A stretch of DNA of 64,000 nucleotides from Flavivirga aquatica (GTDB taxonomy: Bacteria > Bacteroidota > Bacteroidia > Flavobacteriales > Flavobacteriaceae): contig NZ_MDJD01000046.1 of NCBI RefSeq assembly GCF_001747085.1, positions 1-64,000 on the forward strand. Direction: 5' to 3'. The translations under genes and the position numbers were made by a program. This document shows, one piece after another, positions 28,537-37,469 of this stretch (its first letter is position 1; each line of letters opens with the position of its first letter). The notes under the pieces were generated by a model. It did no database searches, was not told the origin of the DNA, and was given only the letters and a program-made list of their open reading frames with translations.

Positions 28537-28745
28537 CAGGTTTTAGAGGAATAAAAAGAGATTTATATGAAGGAAGCTATAAGAACACCTTTTATAGTAA
28601 CATGGTCAAATAAATAAAACCATAAATAACCAATCATATTTTTAGCTTTTTGAGACGTGCTGCCTAGCAAGTAATAACCCAGATATTATAGCTGAAATAA
28701 AACAGATTGCCATTACAGCATCAGAATTATTTAAGTTTAAGTAAC
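28537..28745 (+). pseudogene. Relic of a second sulfatase
   Basis: Two scraps of a sulfatase C-terminal half survive. The first reads FRGIKRDLYEGS and, after a frameshift, IRTPFIVTWSNK, matching the conserved KRDLYEGGIRxPFIVxWP segment. The second, around 28650-28743, reads LASNNPDIIAEIKQIAITAS and ELFKF, matching the usual C-terminal helix and end. A short open frame from ATG 28458 (MTNHSILNSTNSSIYLAMVL) runs into the first scrap and is probably unrelated sequence fused by deletion. Nothing else in 28414-28838 is recognisable. Confidence 0.65.
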
Positions 28746-28838
28746 ACTATTTACTTTTAGAGACATATATTGAACTAAAAAGGATATAAATAAGAGTTCT
28801 TTTGTCTTTATTCGTTAAACCAAATAATTAAAATATAA

Positions 28839-30170
28839 ATGAAAAAAGCGGTATTAAGTTTGTTGGTTATTGTATCAGCATTAAGAATTGGAGCACAAGA
28901 AAAGCCCAATATAGTTTTATTATTTGTTGACGATTATGGGTGGTCAGACATTGGTTACCGTAATGAGACATTCAATACACCAAATTTAAATCAGTTTAAA
29001 AAAGAAAGTTTAGATTTTCAGAGGGCTTATATACCAACACCAACATGTAGTCCTAGTAGATATTCTTTATTAACAGGAAGAGAAGCTGTAAGAGTACAGA
29101 TGGTAAGACATATTGCTATTGATAAAAATAACCCCGAAGCAAAATTTAGTCTGTGGCCAAAAGATCCTGTACAAATGCCATCTATAAATTATATGCCATT
29201 AGAAGAAATCACCTATGCAGAAAGATTAAAAGAATATGGCTACTATAATTATTTTGTAGGCAAATGGCATTTAGGACATAAGGGACGTTATCCATTAGAT
29301 CAGGGGTTTGATGCAGAATTTGGAACCACAGATCATGGGCATCCTAAAAGCTATTATTATCCGTTTTTTAAGAATGGAGATCCTAATAATTTCATGAAAA
29401 ATTATAAAGAAGGTGATTATTTAACAGATGTATTAACGGATGGTGCTGTTGATTTTATAAAGAATTATGATAAAGACCAACCCTTCATGCTATCTTTTTG
29501 GTATTATTCGGTGCATGGCCCCTCTATAGGAAGAAAAGATTTATTAAAGAAATACCAAGAAGCAGGACTAAAAGGTAAATATGCGCATCATGCGGCTATG
29601 GTTGAAGCTATGGACGAATCTGTTGGCCGAGTGCGAAAAGCTATAAAAGATAAAGGAATTGCCGATAATACGGTTATTATAGTGTTATCAGATCAAGGAG
29701 GAGCCTATTCTAATGCGCCTTTAAGTGGCGGTAAAAAAGGAGGAAATACTTTAGGAGAAGGAGGAGCAAGAGTGCCTTTAATGATTTATTATCCAGAAGT
29801 AACAAAAGCAAATACAGAAACAGATATTCCAGTACAATCTATAGATATTTACCCAACTTTAATAGAAATCGCTTCAGGAAATAAATGTACAGATAAGCAA
29901 GTTAATGGAGTAAGTTTAATGCCTATATTAAAAGGGAAAAAAATTAAAAAACGAAAGTTGTATTTTTTTAGAAGTTATGAAGACCAGTATGCCGCTGTAA
30001 TTTGTGGAGATTGGAAACTCATAAAATACCATAGTGGCAAATTCCAACTATTTAATGTAAAAGAAGATATTTCTGAACAAAATAATTTGATAGGCAAAGA
30101 GATGAAAATTGAAAAAAAATTAAAAAACGATATCAATAAATGGGAAAAAGAAGCTGTTCCTACATATTAA
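28839..30170 (+). CDS. Sulfatase (S1 family), secreted
   Basis: A 443-residue formylglycine sulfatase with a signal peptide (residues 1-19). Metal ligands lie in NIVLLFVDDYGW. The residue matured to formylglycine is Cys70 in TCSPSRYSLLTGREA (C-x-P-S-R). GKWHLGHKGRYPLDQGFD is the second signature, VLSDQGGAYSN holds further metal and substrate residues, and PLMIYYPEV is the usual core strand. It removes a sulfate ester from a sugar, probably galactose. Position (2-O, 4-O or 6-O) cannot be read from sequence here. It lies between the sulfatase relic and the GH110-like gene on the PUL strand. No sulfatase-maturing enzyme is in the window. Confidence 0.92.
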   Translation: MKKAVLSLLVIVSALRIGAQEKPNIVLLFVDDYGWSDIGYRNETFNTPNLNQFKKESLDFQRAYIPTPTCSPSRYSLLTGREAVRVQMVRHIAIDKNNPEAKFSLWPKDPVQMPSINYMPLEEITYAERLKEYGYYNYFVGKWHLGHKGRYPLDQGFDAEFGTTDHGHPKSYYYPFFKNGDPNNFMKNYKEGDYLTDVLTDGAVDFIKNYDKDQPFMLSFWYYSVHGPSIGRKDLLKKYQEAGLKGKYAHHAAMVEAMDESVGRVRKAIKDKGIADNTVIIVLSDQGGAYSNAPLSGGKKGGNTLGEGGARVPLMIYYPEVTKANTETDIPVQSIDIYPTLIEIASGNKCTDKQVNGVSLMPILKGKKIKKRKLYFFRSYEDQYAAVICGDWKLIKYHSGKFQLFNVKEDISEQNNLIGKEMKIEKKLKNDINKWEKEAVPTY

Positions 30171-30485
30171 TTATTTTTTAAATGAACGTTTTAAGAATTG
30201 TAAGCCTATTACTTTTATTGATAGTCTTTTTTTGTTACACAAATTAATGTTTATTTAACTTAAAAAAATACATTATGAACGCATCTTGACTTTTTGTTTT
30301 TAACCGAAAATGAGTAGAAGTATCTGTATTATTAAACTATTATTTTTAGATTTAAAATCTTACATAATCGATGTCTTTCTTAGTTTTCTAGTTATTTTTA
30401 CTAGAAGAGACATCTAATTTACCCATATATACAAAATGAAACACAATATCATTAATATTTACAATCATACTACTTTAATAAAAAT
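30171..30485. other. Gap between sulfatase and GH110 genes
   Basis: A 21-codon frame from ATG 30182 (MNVLRIVSLLLLLIVFFCYT) looks like a lone signal peptide and may be debris. Bases 30285-30319 repeat, with few differences, the sequence at 62837-62872 inside the 160-bp inverted-repeat element. An imperfect hairpin lies at about 30369-30415. Confidence 0.4.
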
Positions 30486-32399
30486 ATGAAATTTACAATC
30501 ACTCAATCAATAACTAAGCTTTTTACTGTTTTTGCACTATCAATAGTGACTTTGGCTACAAGTTGTTTTACAAAAATAAATGAAGGCGAGTCTGTCTTAT
30601 TTACATTGAGTATTGCTAATGATGCTACACCATTTGTATTAAAAAGAATATTAGTAGCAGGTAAAGAACCTATTTCAGAAATTAAGTTTGAAAAAGGTAC
30701 TTATCATTTTTATCCAGATAAAGGTTATGAAAAGTTTGCCTATATATCTAACCATGGAGATTTAATGGTAAATACGCCATTCCTTATAGAAGGTTTTAAA
30801 AATTTAACTATTGATGGTCAAGGATCAACCTTTATTTTTCATGGAGTTATGATTCCTTTTTTTATTGAAAAAAGTGAGAACATATCAATAAAAAATGTGT
30901 CAATTGATTGGCATGAAGCATTTCACAGTGAAGGGTTAATAGTTGCTAATGATGAAGTAAATAAAACTTTTGATATGCAAATCTCTAAAGAATACCCTTA
31001 TGAGATCCGCAACGGACAAATTTATTTTGTAAAGGAATATTACGAACACAATTTAGGTCAAACTATTTTGTATGATCCTGCAAGAAAAGCAATTGCTTAT
31101 AATACTAAAGATTATACAGATATTTCTGTTTATACTCGGACCAAATCTCAAAACAATATTAATAAAATTAAGTATAAATATGACTATGATAAAAGAGCAC
31201 CAGAGTTTAAACATGTAGGTATAGAAAGCAGGCTAACTTTCGAACAATTGGAACCTGGTTTGGTACGTGTTCATGGAGGTCATAAAAAGAAGATGCCACC
31301 TCTAGGTATGATTTTAACCATGAAAGGAGAACAGGGTTATAATAGAGTTTCTCCAGCCTTTAAAGTATCATATACAAATGGTTTTAATGGGACTAATGTA
31401 AATGTACATCATGCAGGAGGCATGGGTATTATAGCAGAAAACTCATCAGATTTAATTTTAGATAATTTTAATATTATACCATCAAAGGGGAGAATGGTTT
31501 CTACAACTGCAGATGCTACACACTTTGTTGGATGTAGAGGAAAAGTCGTTTTAAAAAATTGTACATTTAATAACCAATTAGACGATGCTACTAATGTACA
31601 TGGAACCTATCAAAAAGTAGTAGACATACTTAGTGATAGTAAAATAGGTGTAAGAATGATGCACCATCAGCAAAAGGGGTTTGTAATAGGGCAACCAAAT
31701 GATACTGTTGGATTAGTAAGGCTAGGTGAATCATTTTTTCCGTATGGTAAAATGACTATAAAAAATATAGAGTACTTAAACAACAGATATCAAATTATTT
31801 CATTTAATGAAAAATTACCAGAAGATTTTAAAGTAGGAGATTTAATTGAAAACTTAGATGGTTATCCAGATTTATTGATTCAAAACTGCAAAATTAATAA
31901 TAACAGGGCAAGAGGTTTACTCATATCTAATCCAGTAAATACAATAATAGAGAATAATTTTTTTAGTACAGAGATGGAGGCGATACTCATACCTGTAGAA
32001 AGTGGTCACTGGTTCGAGTCTGGTAATGCTGCTAATGTAATTATAAGAAATAATGTCTTTCAAGATTGTTTACATGGAGGTAGAAATAGAGGTGTTATTC
32101 GTTTTGTAACAGATGACAATAATGAAAATATAGCTTTTAAGAATATTGAAATTTCAAATAATATTTTTAATCAATTTGATAATTTAATATTAGAAGTAGC
32201 TAATACAGATGGAATAACGTTTTCGGGAAATAAGATTACAAATTCAGGAACATTTCCTCAGTTATACAAAGAAAATCCTGTAATAAAAATTAAATCATCA
32301 AAGCATATCAAATTTAAAAATAATAAATATTCAGGACTTGTCCATTTAGACAATATGCTTGAAACAGATCAGCCAATGTCAAACCTAAAATTTAAGTAA
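30486..32399 (+). CDS. Parallel beta-helix glycosidase, GH110-like alpha-1,3-galactosidase
   Basis: A 637-residue lipoprotein (TLATSCFTK lipobox, Cys27) that should fold as a right-handed parallel beta-helix. The text resembles GH110: EKGTYHFYPDKGYEKFAYIS, LTIDGQGSTFIFHG, ISIKNVSIDWHEAFHSEG, then repeated helix coils (VVLKNCTFNNQLDDATNVHG, LLIQNCKINNNRARGLLISN). GH110 enzymes remove terminal alpha-1,3-linked galactose, and marine members act on lambda-carrageenan fragments. Acidic residues in NNQLDDATN and in STEMEAILIP are candidates for catalysis. Within this locus it would alternate with the GH2 enzyme. Alternatives are another helix-fold hydrolase or lyase, which I think less likely. Confidence 0.72.
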   Translation: MKFTITQSITKLFTVFALSIVTLATSCFTKINEGESVLFTLSIANDATPFVLKRILVAGKEPISEIKFEKGTYHFYPDKGYEKFAYISNHGDLMVNTPFLIEGFKNLTIDGQGSTFIFHGVMIPFFIEKSENISIKNVSIDWHEAFHSEGLIVANDEVNKTFDMQISKEYPYEIRNGQIYFVKEYYEHNLGQTILYDPARKAIAYNTKDYTDISVYTRTKSQNNINKIKYKYDYDKRAPEFKHVGIESRLTFEQLEPGLVRVHGGHKKKMPPLGMILTMKGEQGYNRVSPAFKVSYTNGFNGTNVNVHHAGGMGIIAENSSDLILDNFNIIPSKGRMVSTTADATHFVGCRGKVVLKNCTFNNQLDDATNVHGTYQKVVDILSDSKIGVRMMHHQQKGFVIGQPNDTVGLVRLGESFFPYGKMTIKNIEYLNNRYQIISFNEKLPEDFKVGDLIENLDGYPDLLIQNCKINNNRARGLLISNPVNTIIENNFFSTEMEAILIPVESGHWFESGNAANVIIRNNVFQDCLHGGRNRGVIRFVTDDNNENIAFKNIEISNNIFNQFDNLILEVANTDGITFSGNKITNSGTFPQLYKENPVIKIKSSKHIKFKNNKYSGLVHLDNMLETDQPMSNLKFK

Positions 32400-32511
32400 A
32401 TGTACTAAATTAAATAAAAAATAAAATCACCATAATATCAATTAAACTATCAATAAAATTGAAAAACTAGCATGATTATATATCGTGTAACACAAAACTA
32501 AACCAAATTTT

Positions 32512-35500
32512 ATGAAACTAAACAAGAAATTAAAAAAGAGGAAAGGCTGGAGTAGATTGTTACTCTTTACCTTAATTTTTTCTGTAGGTTTTTGCGTTAA
32601 TGCCCAAGCACAAAAAATTACAGTAAAAGGAATTATTACAGGAATGCAAGATGGAATACCAATTCCAGGAGTGTCTATAATAGAAGAAGGTACTAATAAT
32701 GGAGCAGTATCAGATTTTGATGGTAACTATTCTATTGATACTAAAATTGGAGCTGTATTAAACTTTAGATACCTTGGTATGGAGGATAAAGCAATAAAAG
32801 TGACAGGTAATACGATATCAATACAAATGTCACCAGATTTAGAAGATTTAGAAGAAGTAGTTGTAGTAGGTTATGGTACTGTTAAAAAGAAAGAATTAAC
32901 AGGCGCGGTATCTAGTGTGAAAGCAGAAGATCTAGAAGAAATTGTAACTTCAGATTTAGGTTCAGCTATACAAGGGCAATTAGCAGGGGTTAGTGTAATC
33001 GCAGATTCTGGTGCACCAGGAGCCTCTTCAGAAATATTAATTAGAGGTATTACCAGTGTTATTGGTAGTAATAGCCCTCTTTTTGTTGTAGATGGATTGA
33101 TTCAGGATGGAGACCCTGGTATTAGTCCTAACGAAATTGAAACCATTGATGTGTTAAAAGATGCTGCTTCAACAGCTATTTATGGAGCACGTGGTGCATC
33201 GGGTGTCATTTTAATTACTACAAAGCAAGGTAAAAAGGGAACTTTAGCTATTCGTGCAAATGCCAGTTATGGTTTACAAGTCTTAAATGGAGAACCAACA
33301 AGATTATTAGATGCTAATCAGCAATACTTTACAGGTATAATACGAAATAGATTTATTCTTAATGAAGGCGTAGCAGATGATGATATAGATTTAATAGGTT
33401 TAACTCCTAATAATTTAAGAAATAATACAAATTTGTATGATAATATAATAATAGATAGTCAACCAGTTACAAATTATAATGTAAATTTCTCTGGAGGTAC
33501 AAAAGATATTAGCTATAGTGTATCTGCAGGTTTGTTTGAAAGAGAAGGAACAATTATAAATTCAAACTTTAAGCGTTTTAATTTAAGAGCAAATACAACT
33601 TATACTCATAATAATTTAAAGATTAGAGCTAATATTACTATGCAAGATCAAACAACAGATCATGCTCCAGGGGGAATAGTATCACAGGTGCTAAGATATA
33701 GCCCTACAGGTCCAAGTCTTTCAGATTTTCCACCAGGTGAAACTATAGTTACTGGTAGTGGTTTGAGTGGTCTTATTACACAATGGGTATTAGAAAGTTT
33801 TGAAAATACAAGAAGAACAGATTTAAGTAGAAGTCAGGCTAACTTTAATGTTACATACGAGTTGTTTAAAGGCTTCATTTTATCAGCAAGAATTGGTAAA
33901 ACTATTCAAAATACTTATGTGAAAAGCGTTAACCCTTTTAGAGAGATAGTAGATGTTTTTGGTAATAATTTAAGTCCTGCAATAAGTAGTAGTATTGCTA
34001 ATAATGCAGCAAGAAGAGATAATAACACTTTTGATGGTGTAATGACCTATAAGTTTAATTTAAATGATGCACATGATATAACATTAACTTCAGGTGTTAC
34101 TTTTGAGGATTATAAAAGCAAAGGTTTTAATGCTTCAAGATCTGGAGTTTTCGATAATGATATACAAGTGTTAAATAATACCGCAGCAAACCCAAGAACT
34201 GGATCTGGACCAGATTTCAGACATAGAATAACAGGGATTTTAGGACGTTTACAGTATTCTTATAAAGGAAAATATAATTTAAGTTCTGTTGTGAGAAGAG
34301 ATGCATCATCAAGGTTTCCTACAGAAAAAAGAGCAGGTATATTTCCATCTATAGCAGCAGCATGGAATGTTTCTGATGAACCATTCTGGGGATCTATTAA
34401 ACGTACTGTAAATAATTTTAAACTTAGAGCCTCTTATGGTGTGGTAGGAAATGAAAATCTAGGGGATTACAGAGATGTCGCTACCATATCTAGAAATTAT
34501 AACTATGCATTTGGAACTAATGGAGGCCGATTAGTTGGAGGAGGTACGCAAACAGGTTTTGCAAATCCTTTTTTAGTATGGGAAACTTCTATTCAATCTA
34601 ATTTAGGTATTGACTTAGGCTTATTTAAAAATAAAGTTACGATAACAGCCGAATATTATGATAAGACTAATGAAGATATGTTATTCCCTGTTTCGCTAGC
34701 AGGATCTAATGGTGCTGGTAATTCTCAAGTTATTTTAAATCTAGGAAATATGACCAATAAGGGTTTTGAATTATCTACTAGATATAGAACAAAAATAAAA
34801 GGACTAAATATTAATATGACAGGTACATTTAGTACTAATGAAAATAAAGTAACAAAAATTAGAGGTTTAGGTGGTTTTACTTTTACTAATGATAGTGGCT
34901 TAGTTCAAAGAGCAGGTAATTTTTCTAAAGCAACAGTATTTACAGAAGGTTATGAGGCTGGAGCCTTTTTCTTATTTCCAACAGATGGTGTACTTAATAC
35001 AAGTGAAAAACTAGCCGAATATCAAAAATTACAGCCAAATGCTAGAATGGGTGATTTAATATATAAAGATAGTAATGGTGATGGTAGTATTTCTGATGCA
35101 GATAGAGTCTATCATGGTAGTGGCTTACCAGAATTTGAAATAGGTTATAACTTAAACCTTAGATATAAAGGGATTGATTTTTCAACACAATTATTCGCTG
35201 CTTTTGGTCATGAAATTCTAAACGGAGCTAAAGCATCTGCTTTTGGTTTTGCTCGTCATGAAGACCTTATCAATCAATGGACACCTGTTAACCCTACAAC
35301 ACCAGTTCCTACTTTTAGAGCAGATGTTAGGTTACATCCTAATTATAGAGGAGATACAGATTTATGGTTAGAAGAGGGGGATTATTTACGTGTAAGACAA
35401 ATGACCTTAGGTTATAGTTTTCCTAAAAAACTAATAGAAAAAATAGGTTTTACTAGATTAAGATTATATACATCGGCGCAAAATCCATTTACATTTACTA

Positions 35501-35613
35501 ATTATTCTGGTTTTAGTCCAGAAATTGGTGGTCGTGTTCAAAGTAGGGGTTTAGATAAAGGGAATTACCCTATTACTTCTCAGTACTTATTAGGATTAAA
35601 CTTAAACTTTTAA
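32512..35613 (+). CDS. SusC-like TonB-dependent outer-membrane transporter
   Basis: A 1033-residue outer-membrane porin that imports oligosaccharides with energy from TonB. After the signal peptide (to about residue 33) come a carboxypeptidase-like domain (ITVKGIITG to YSIDTKIGAV), a TonB-box-like segment (EEVVVVGYGTVKKKELTGAV), the plug domain (GQLAGVSVIADSGAPG, ASSEILIRGI, VLKDAASTAIYGARGASGVI) and a 22-strand barrel ending in YLLGLNLNF, with the terminal aromatic residue expected of such barrels. The susD gene follows 6 bases downstream. The substrate is inferred to be sulfated galactan oligosaccharides from its neighbours. Confidence 0.95.
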   Translation: MKLNKKLKKRKGWSRLLLFTLIFSVGFCVNAQAQKITVKGIITGMQDGIPIPGVSIIEEGTNNGAVSDFDGNYSIDTKIGAVLNFRYLGMEDKAIKVTGNTISIQMSPDLEDLEEVVVVGYGTVKKKELTGAVSSVKAEDLEEIVTSDLGSAIQGQLAGVSVIADSGAPGASSEILIRGITSVIGSNSPLFVVDGLIQDGDPGISPNEIETIDVLKDAASTAIYGARGASGVILITTKQGKKGTLAIRANASYGLQVLNGEPTRLLDANQQYFTGIIRNRFILNEGVADDDIDLIGLTPNNLRNNTNLYDNIIIDSQPVTNYNVNFSGGTKDISYSVSAGLFEREGTIINSNFKRFNLRANTTYTHNNLKIRANITMQDQTTDHAPGGIVSQVLRYSPTGPSLSDFPPGETIVTGSGLSGLITQWVLESFENTRRTDLSRSQANFNVTYELFKGFILSARIGKTIQNTYVKSVNPFREIVDVFGNNLSPAISSSIANNAARRDNNTFDGVMTYKFNLNDAHDITLTSGVTFEDYKSKGFNASRSGVFDNDIQVLNNTAANPRTGSGPDFRHRITGILGRLQYSYKGKYNLSSVVRRDASSRFPTEKRAGIFPSIAAAWNVSDEPFWGSIKRTVNNFKLRASYGVVGNENLGDYRDVATISRNYNYAFGTNGGRLVGGGTQTGFANPFLVWETSIQSNLGIDLGLFKNKVTITAEYYDKTNEDMLFPVSLAGSNGAGNSQVILNLGNMTNKGFELSTRYRTKIKGLNINMTGTFSTNENKVTKIRGLGGFTFTNDSGLVQRAGNFSKATVFTEGYEAGAFFLFPTDGVLNTSEKLAEYQKLQPNARMGDLIYKDSNGDGSISDADRVYHGSGLPEFEIGYNLNLRYKGIDFSTQLFAAFGHEILNGAKASAFGFARHEDLINQWTPVNPTTPVPTFRADVRLHPNYRGDTDLWLEEGDYLRVRQMTLGYSFPKKLIEKIGFTRLRLYTSAQNPFTFTNYSGFSPEIGGRVQSRGLDKGNYPITSQYLLGLNLNF

Positions 35614-35619
35614 AAAATT

Positions 35620-37458
35620 ATGAAAAATTTAAAATTCTTATTTATAGTTTTATTTATAGGCTCTATGACATCTTGTGATGATGACTATTTAACAGAAACG
35701 AATCCAAGTGCTAGTCCTGTAGCAGGCTATTGGAATAGCTTACAACGTACCGACATAGGTTTGGCAGCTGCATACAATGCTTTATTGCATAAGAATATAT
35801 TAACAATCAATGAAGAAGCTTGGAGATCTGATATGGGTTGGCCAGGGTTTGGTAGACCAGTACCTAGCTCTAAAGGAGTCGAATTATTTATTTACAATAA
35901 AGCATATTCTAGTAGTGATGGTTTTATTGAAGGTAAATGGAATGCATGTTATACAGGTATATTTAGAGCCAATCAAGTAATAGGTGCCTTAGAAATATTA
36001 AAAGAAAATTTTCTAGAAGGAGAGTTTGAAGCGCAAGAAGAAGAATGGACATTACAAATGGCTCAAGCCAGATTTATAAGAGGATTGCTACATTTTTATT
36101 TACATACAATCTATAATAAAGGAAGTGTTATAATTAATGATAGATTACCTATAACACGTGAAGATTTAGAGTTGCCTTTTACGCCTCAAGAAGCTGTTAT
36201 AGAATTGCTTAAAGATTTAAATCAGCCTTTGTCATCTTCTCAAGAGGTTTTAAATTTCTTTAGAGCGGATTTAACATATGCTTTCAATAATTTGCCTGCT
36301 CAATATAAAAACCCTTCTATAGATAAAGGGAGAGCAACAAAAGGGGCAGCAGCTACTATATTAGGTACAAGCCATTTATATGAGGAAGAATATAGCCAAG
36401 CAATGACATTTTTTGATGATATAATTAACAATCCAGAATATGGTTATGAATTAGTAAACGATATGAACTTGATGTTTACTACAGAAGGAGAATTTAATAA
36501 AGAATCTATTTTAGAATTAAATTATACTTCAGATTTCAATCAAGATTTATCAATTTGGGCGAATAATGTGCTAACTAATCAATATGCAGTAGAAACGGTT
36601 AACAATAAAGGACCATTATTACCCGCTTGGATAATAGATGCTTATAAAACAGAAGCATTAGACCCATCAGACGAAAGAAATTTTTATAACGATCCTGTTA
36701 ATGGTCGTTCTATACGTAACTTACCTCTTAGAGCAGCAGCTATGGTAGCTATTGTAGAAGATGATTTATCTACATATTATTTGGATGGTACAACACCACA
36801 AAAAGTAAGAATAGGCTGGAATGGTTGGGGATTTGGTGTATATAAAAAATATACCAATCATGATATTTATAGAAGTGAAGATGCAAATCCAGATCCTCGT
36901 GGTAATAGGGCGTCTGCTAAAAATGTTGTAATAAATAGGTTGGCAGAAGTATATTTAATGCAAGCTGAGTGTTTTATAAAAACAGGAGATGTTCCAGCAG
37001 CATTAAGACTTATCAATGCTATACGTAAAAGATGGGGCTTAGAGTTGTTAGGACCATTAGATTCTATGTGGCCAGATGCTACTTATAATTTAGAAAATTA
37101 TACAGCAGACGCACTCATGGAGCACTTAATGTATTTGGAAAAACCACTTGAATTATCATTAGAGGGGAACTCTATACGTTGGACAGATTTACGTAGATGG
37201 GGTGTGATTAAGGAAAATTTCCAGAGATTATCAGATAAAACATTCTACGCTATCAATTATACGTTTAGAAAGCTTGATGGTACAACAGCAAATAAAAATA
37301 GTTCATCTATACATAATACATTACCAAGCCCTGCTCCAGGATTAAGAGTTGTAGATTATGAGTATGATGATACAAATGCAAACTATAATCCTGAATTACA
37401 TGATTATTTACCTATACCATTAGGAGAAATTTTGAGGAACTCAAATATTAATCTATAA
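35620..37458 (+). CDS. SusD-like surface glycan-binding lipoprotein
   Basis: A 612-residue RagB/SusD-family protein that forms the lid of the SusC porin. The lipobox is at MTSCDDDYL (Cys19). The fold is mostly helical tetratricopeptide-like (WNACYTGIFRANQVIGALEI, MAQARFIRGLLHFYLHTIYN, RLAEVYLMQAECFIKTGDVP), and the C-terminal signature IRWTDLRRWGV is present. It is longer than the average SusD (about 550 residues), which is common for complex polysaccharides. It is co-transcribed with the SusC gene and the next lipoprotein gene. Substrate specificity is inferred only. Confidence 0.94.
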   Translation: MKNLKFLFIVLFIGSMTSCDDDYLTETNPSASPVAGYWNSLQRTDIGLAAAYNALLHKNILTINEEAWRSDMGWPGFGRPVPSSKGVELFIYNKAYSSSDGFIEGKWNACYTGIFRANQVIGALEILKENFLEGEFEAQEEEWTLQMAQARFIRGLLHFYLHTIYNKGSVIINDRLPITREDLELPFTPQEAVIELLKDLNQPLSSSQEVLNFFRADLTYAFNNLPAQYKNPSIDKGRATKGAAATILGTSHLYEEEYSQAMTFFDDIINNPEYGYELVNDMNLMFTTEGEFNKESILELNYTSDFNQDLSIWANNVLTNQYAVETVNNKGPLLPAWIIDAYKTEALDPSDERNFYNDPVNGRSIRNLPLRAAAMVAIVEDDLSTYYLDGTTPQKVRIGWNGWGFGVYKKYTNHDIYRSEDANPDPRGNRASAKNVVINRLAEVYLMQAECFIKTGDVPAALRLINAIRKRWGLELLGPLDSMWPDATYNLENYTADALMEHLMYLEKPLELSLEGNSIRWTDLRRWGVIKENFQRLSDKTFYAINYTFRKLDGTTANKNSSSIHNTLPSPAPGLRVVDYEYDDTNANYNPELHDYLPIPLGEILRNSNINL

Positions 37459-37469
37459 AAAAAAGAAAA

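Noticed and set aside
30182-30247. A 21-codon frame resembling a signal peptide
   Set aside because: It stops directly after the hydrophobic stretch; without a mature part it is at best debris.
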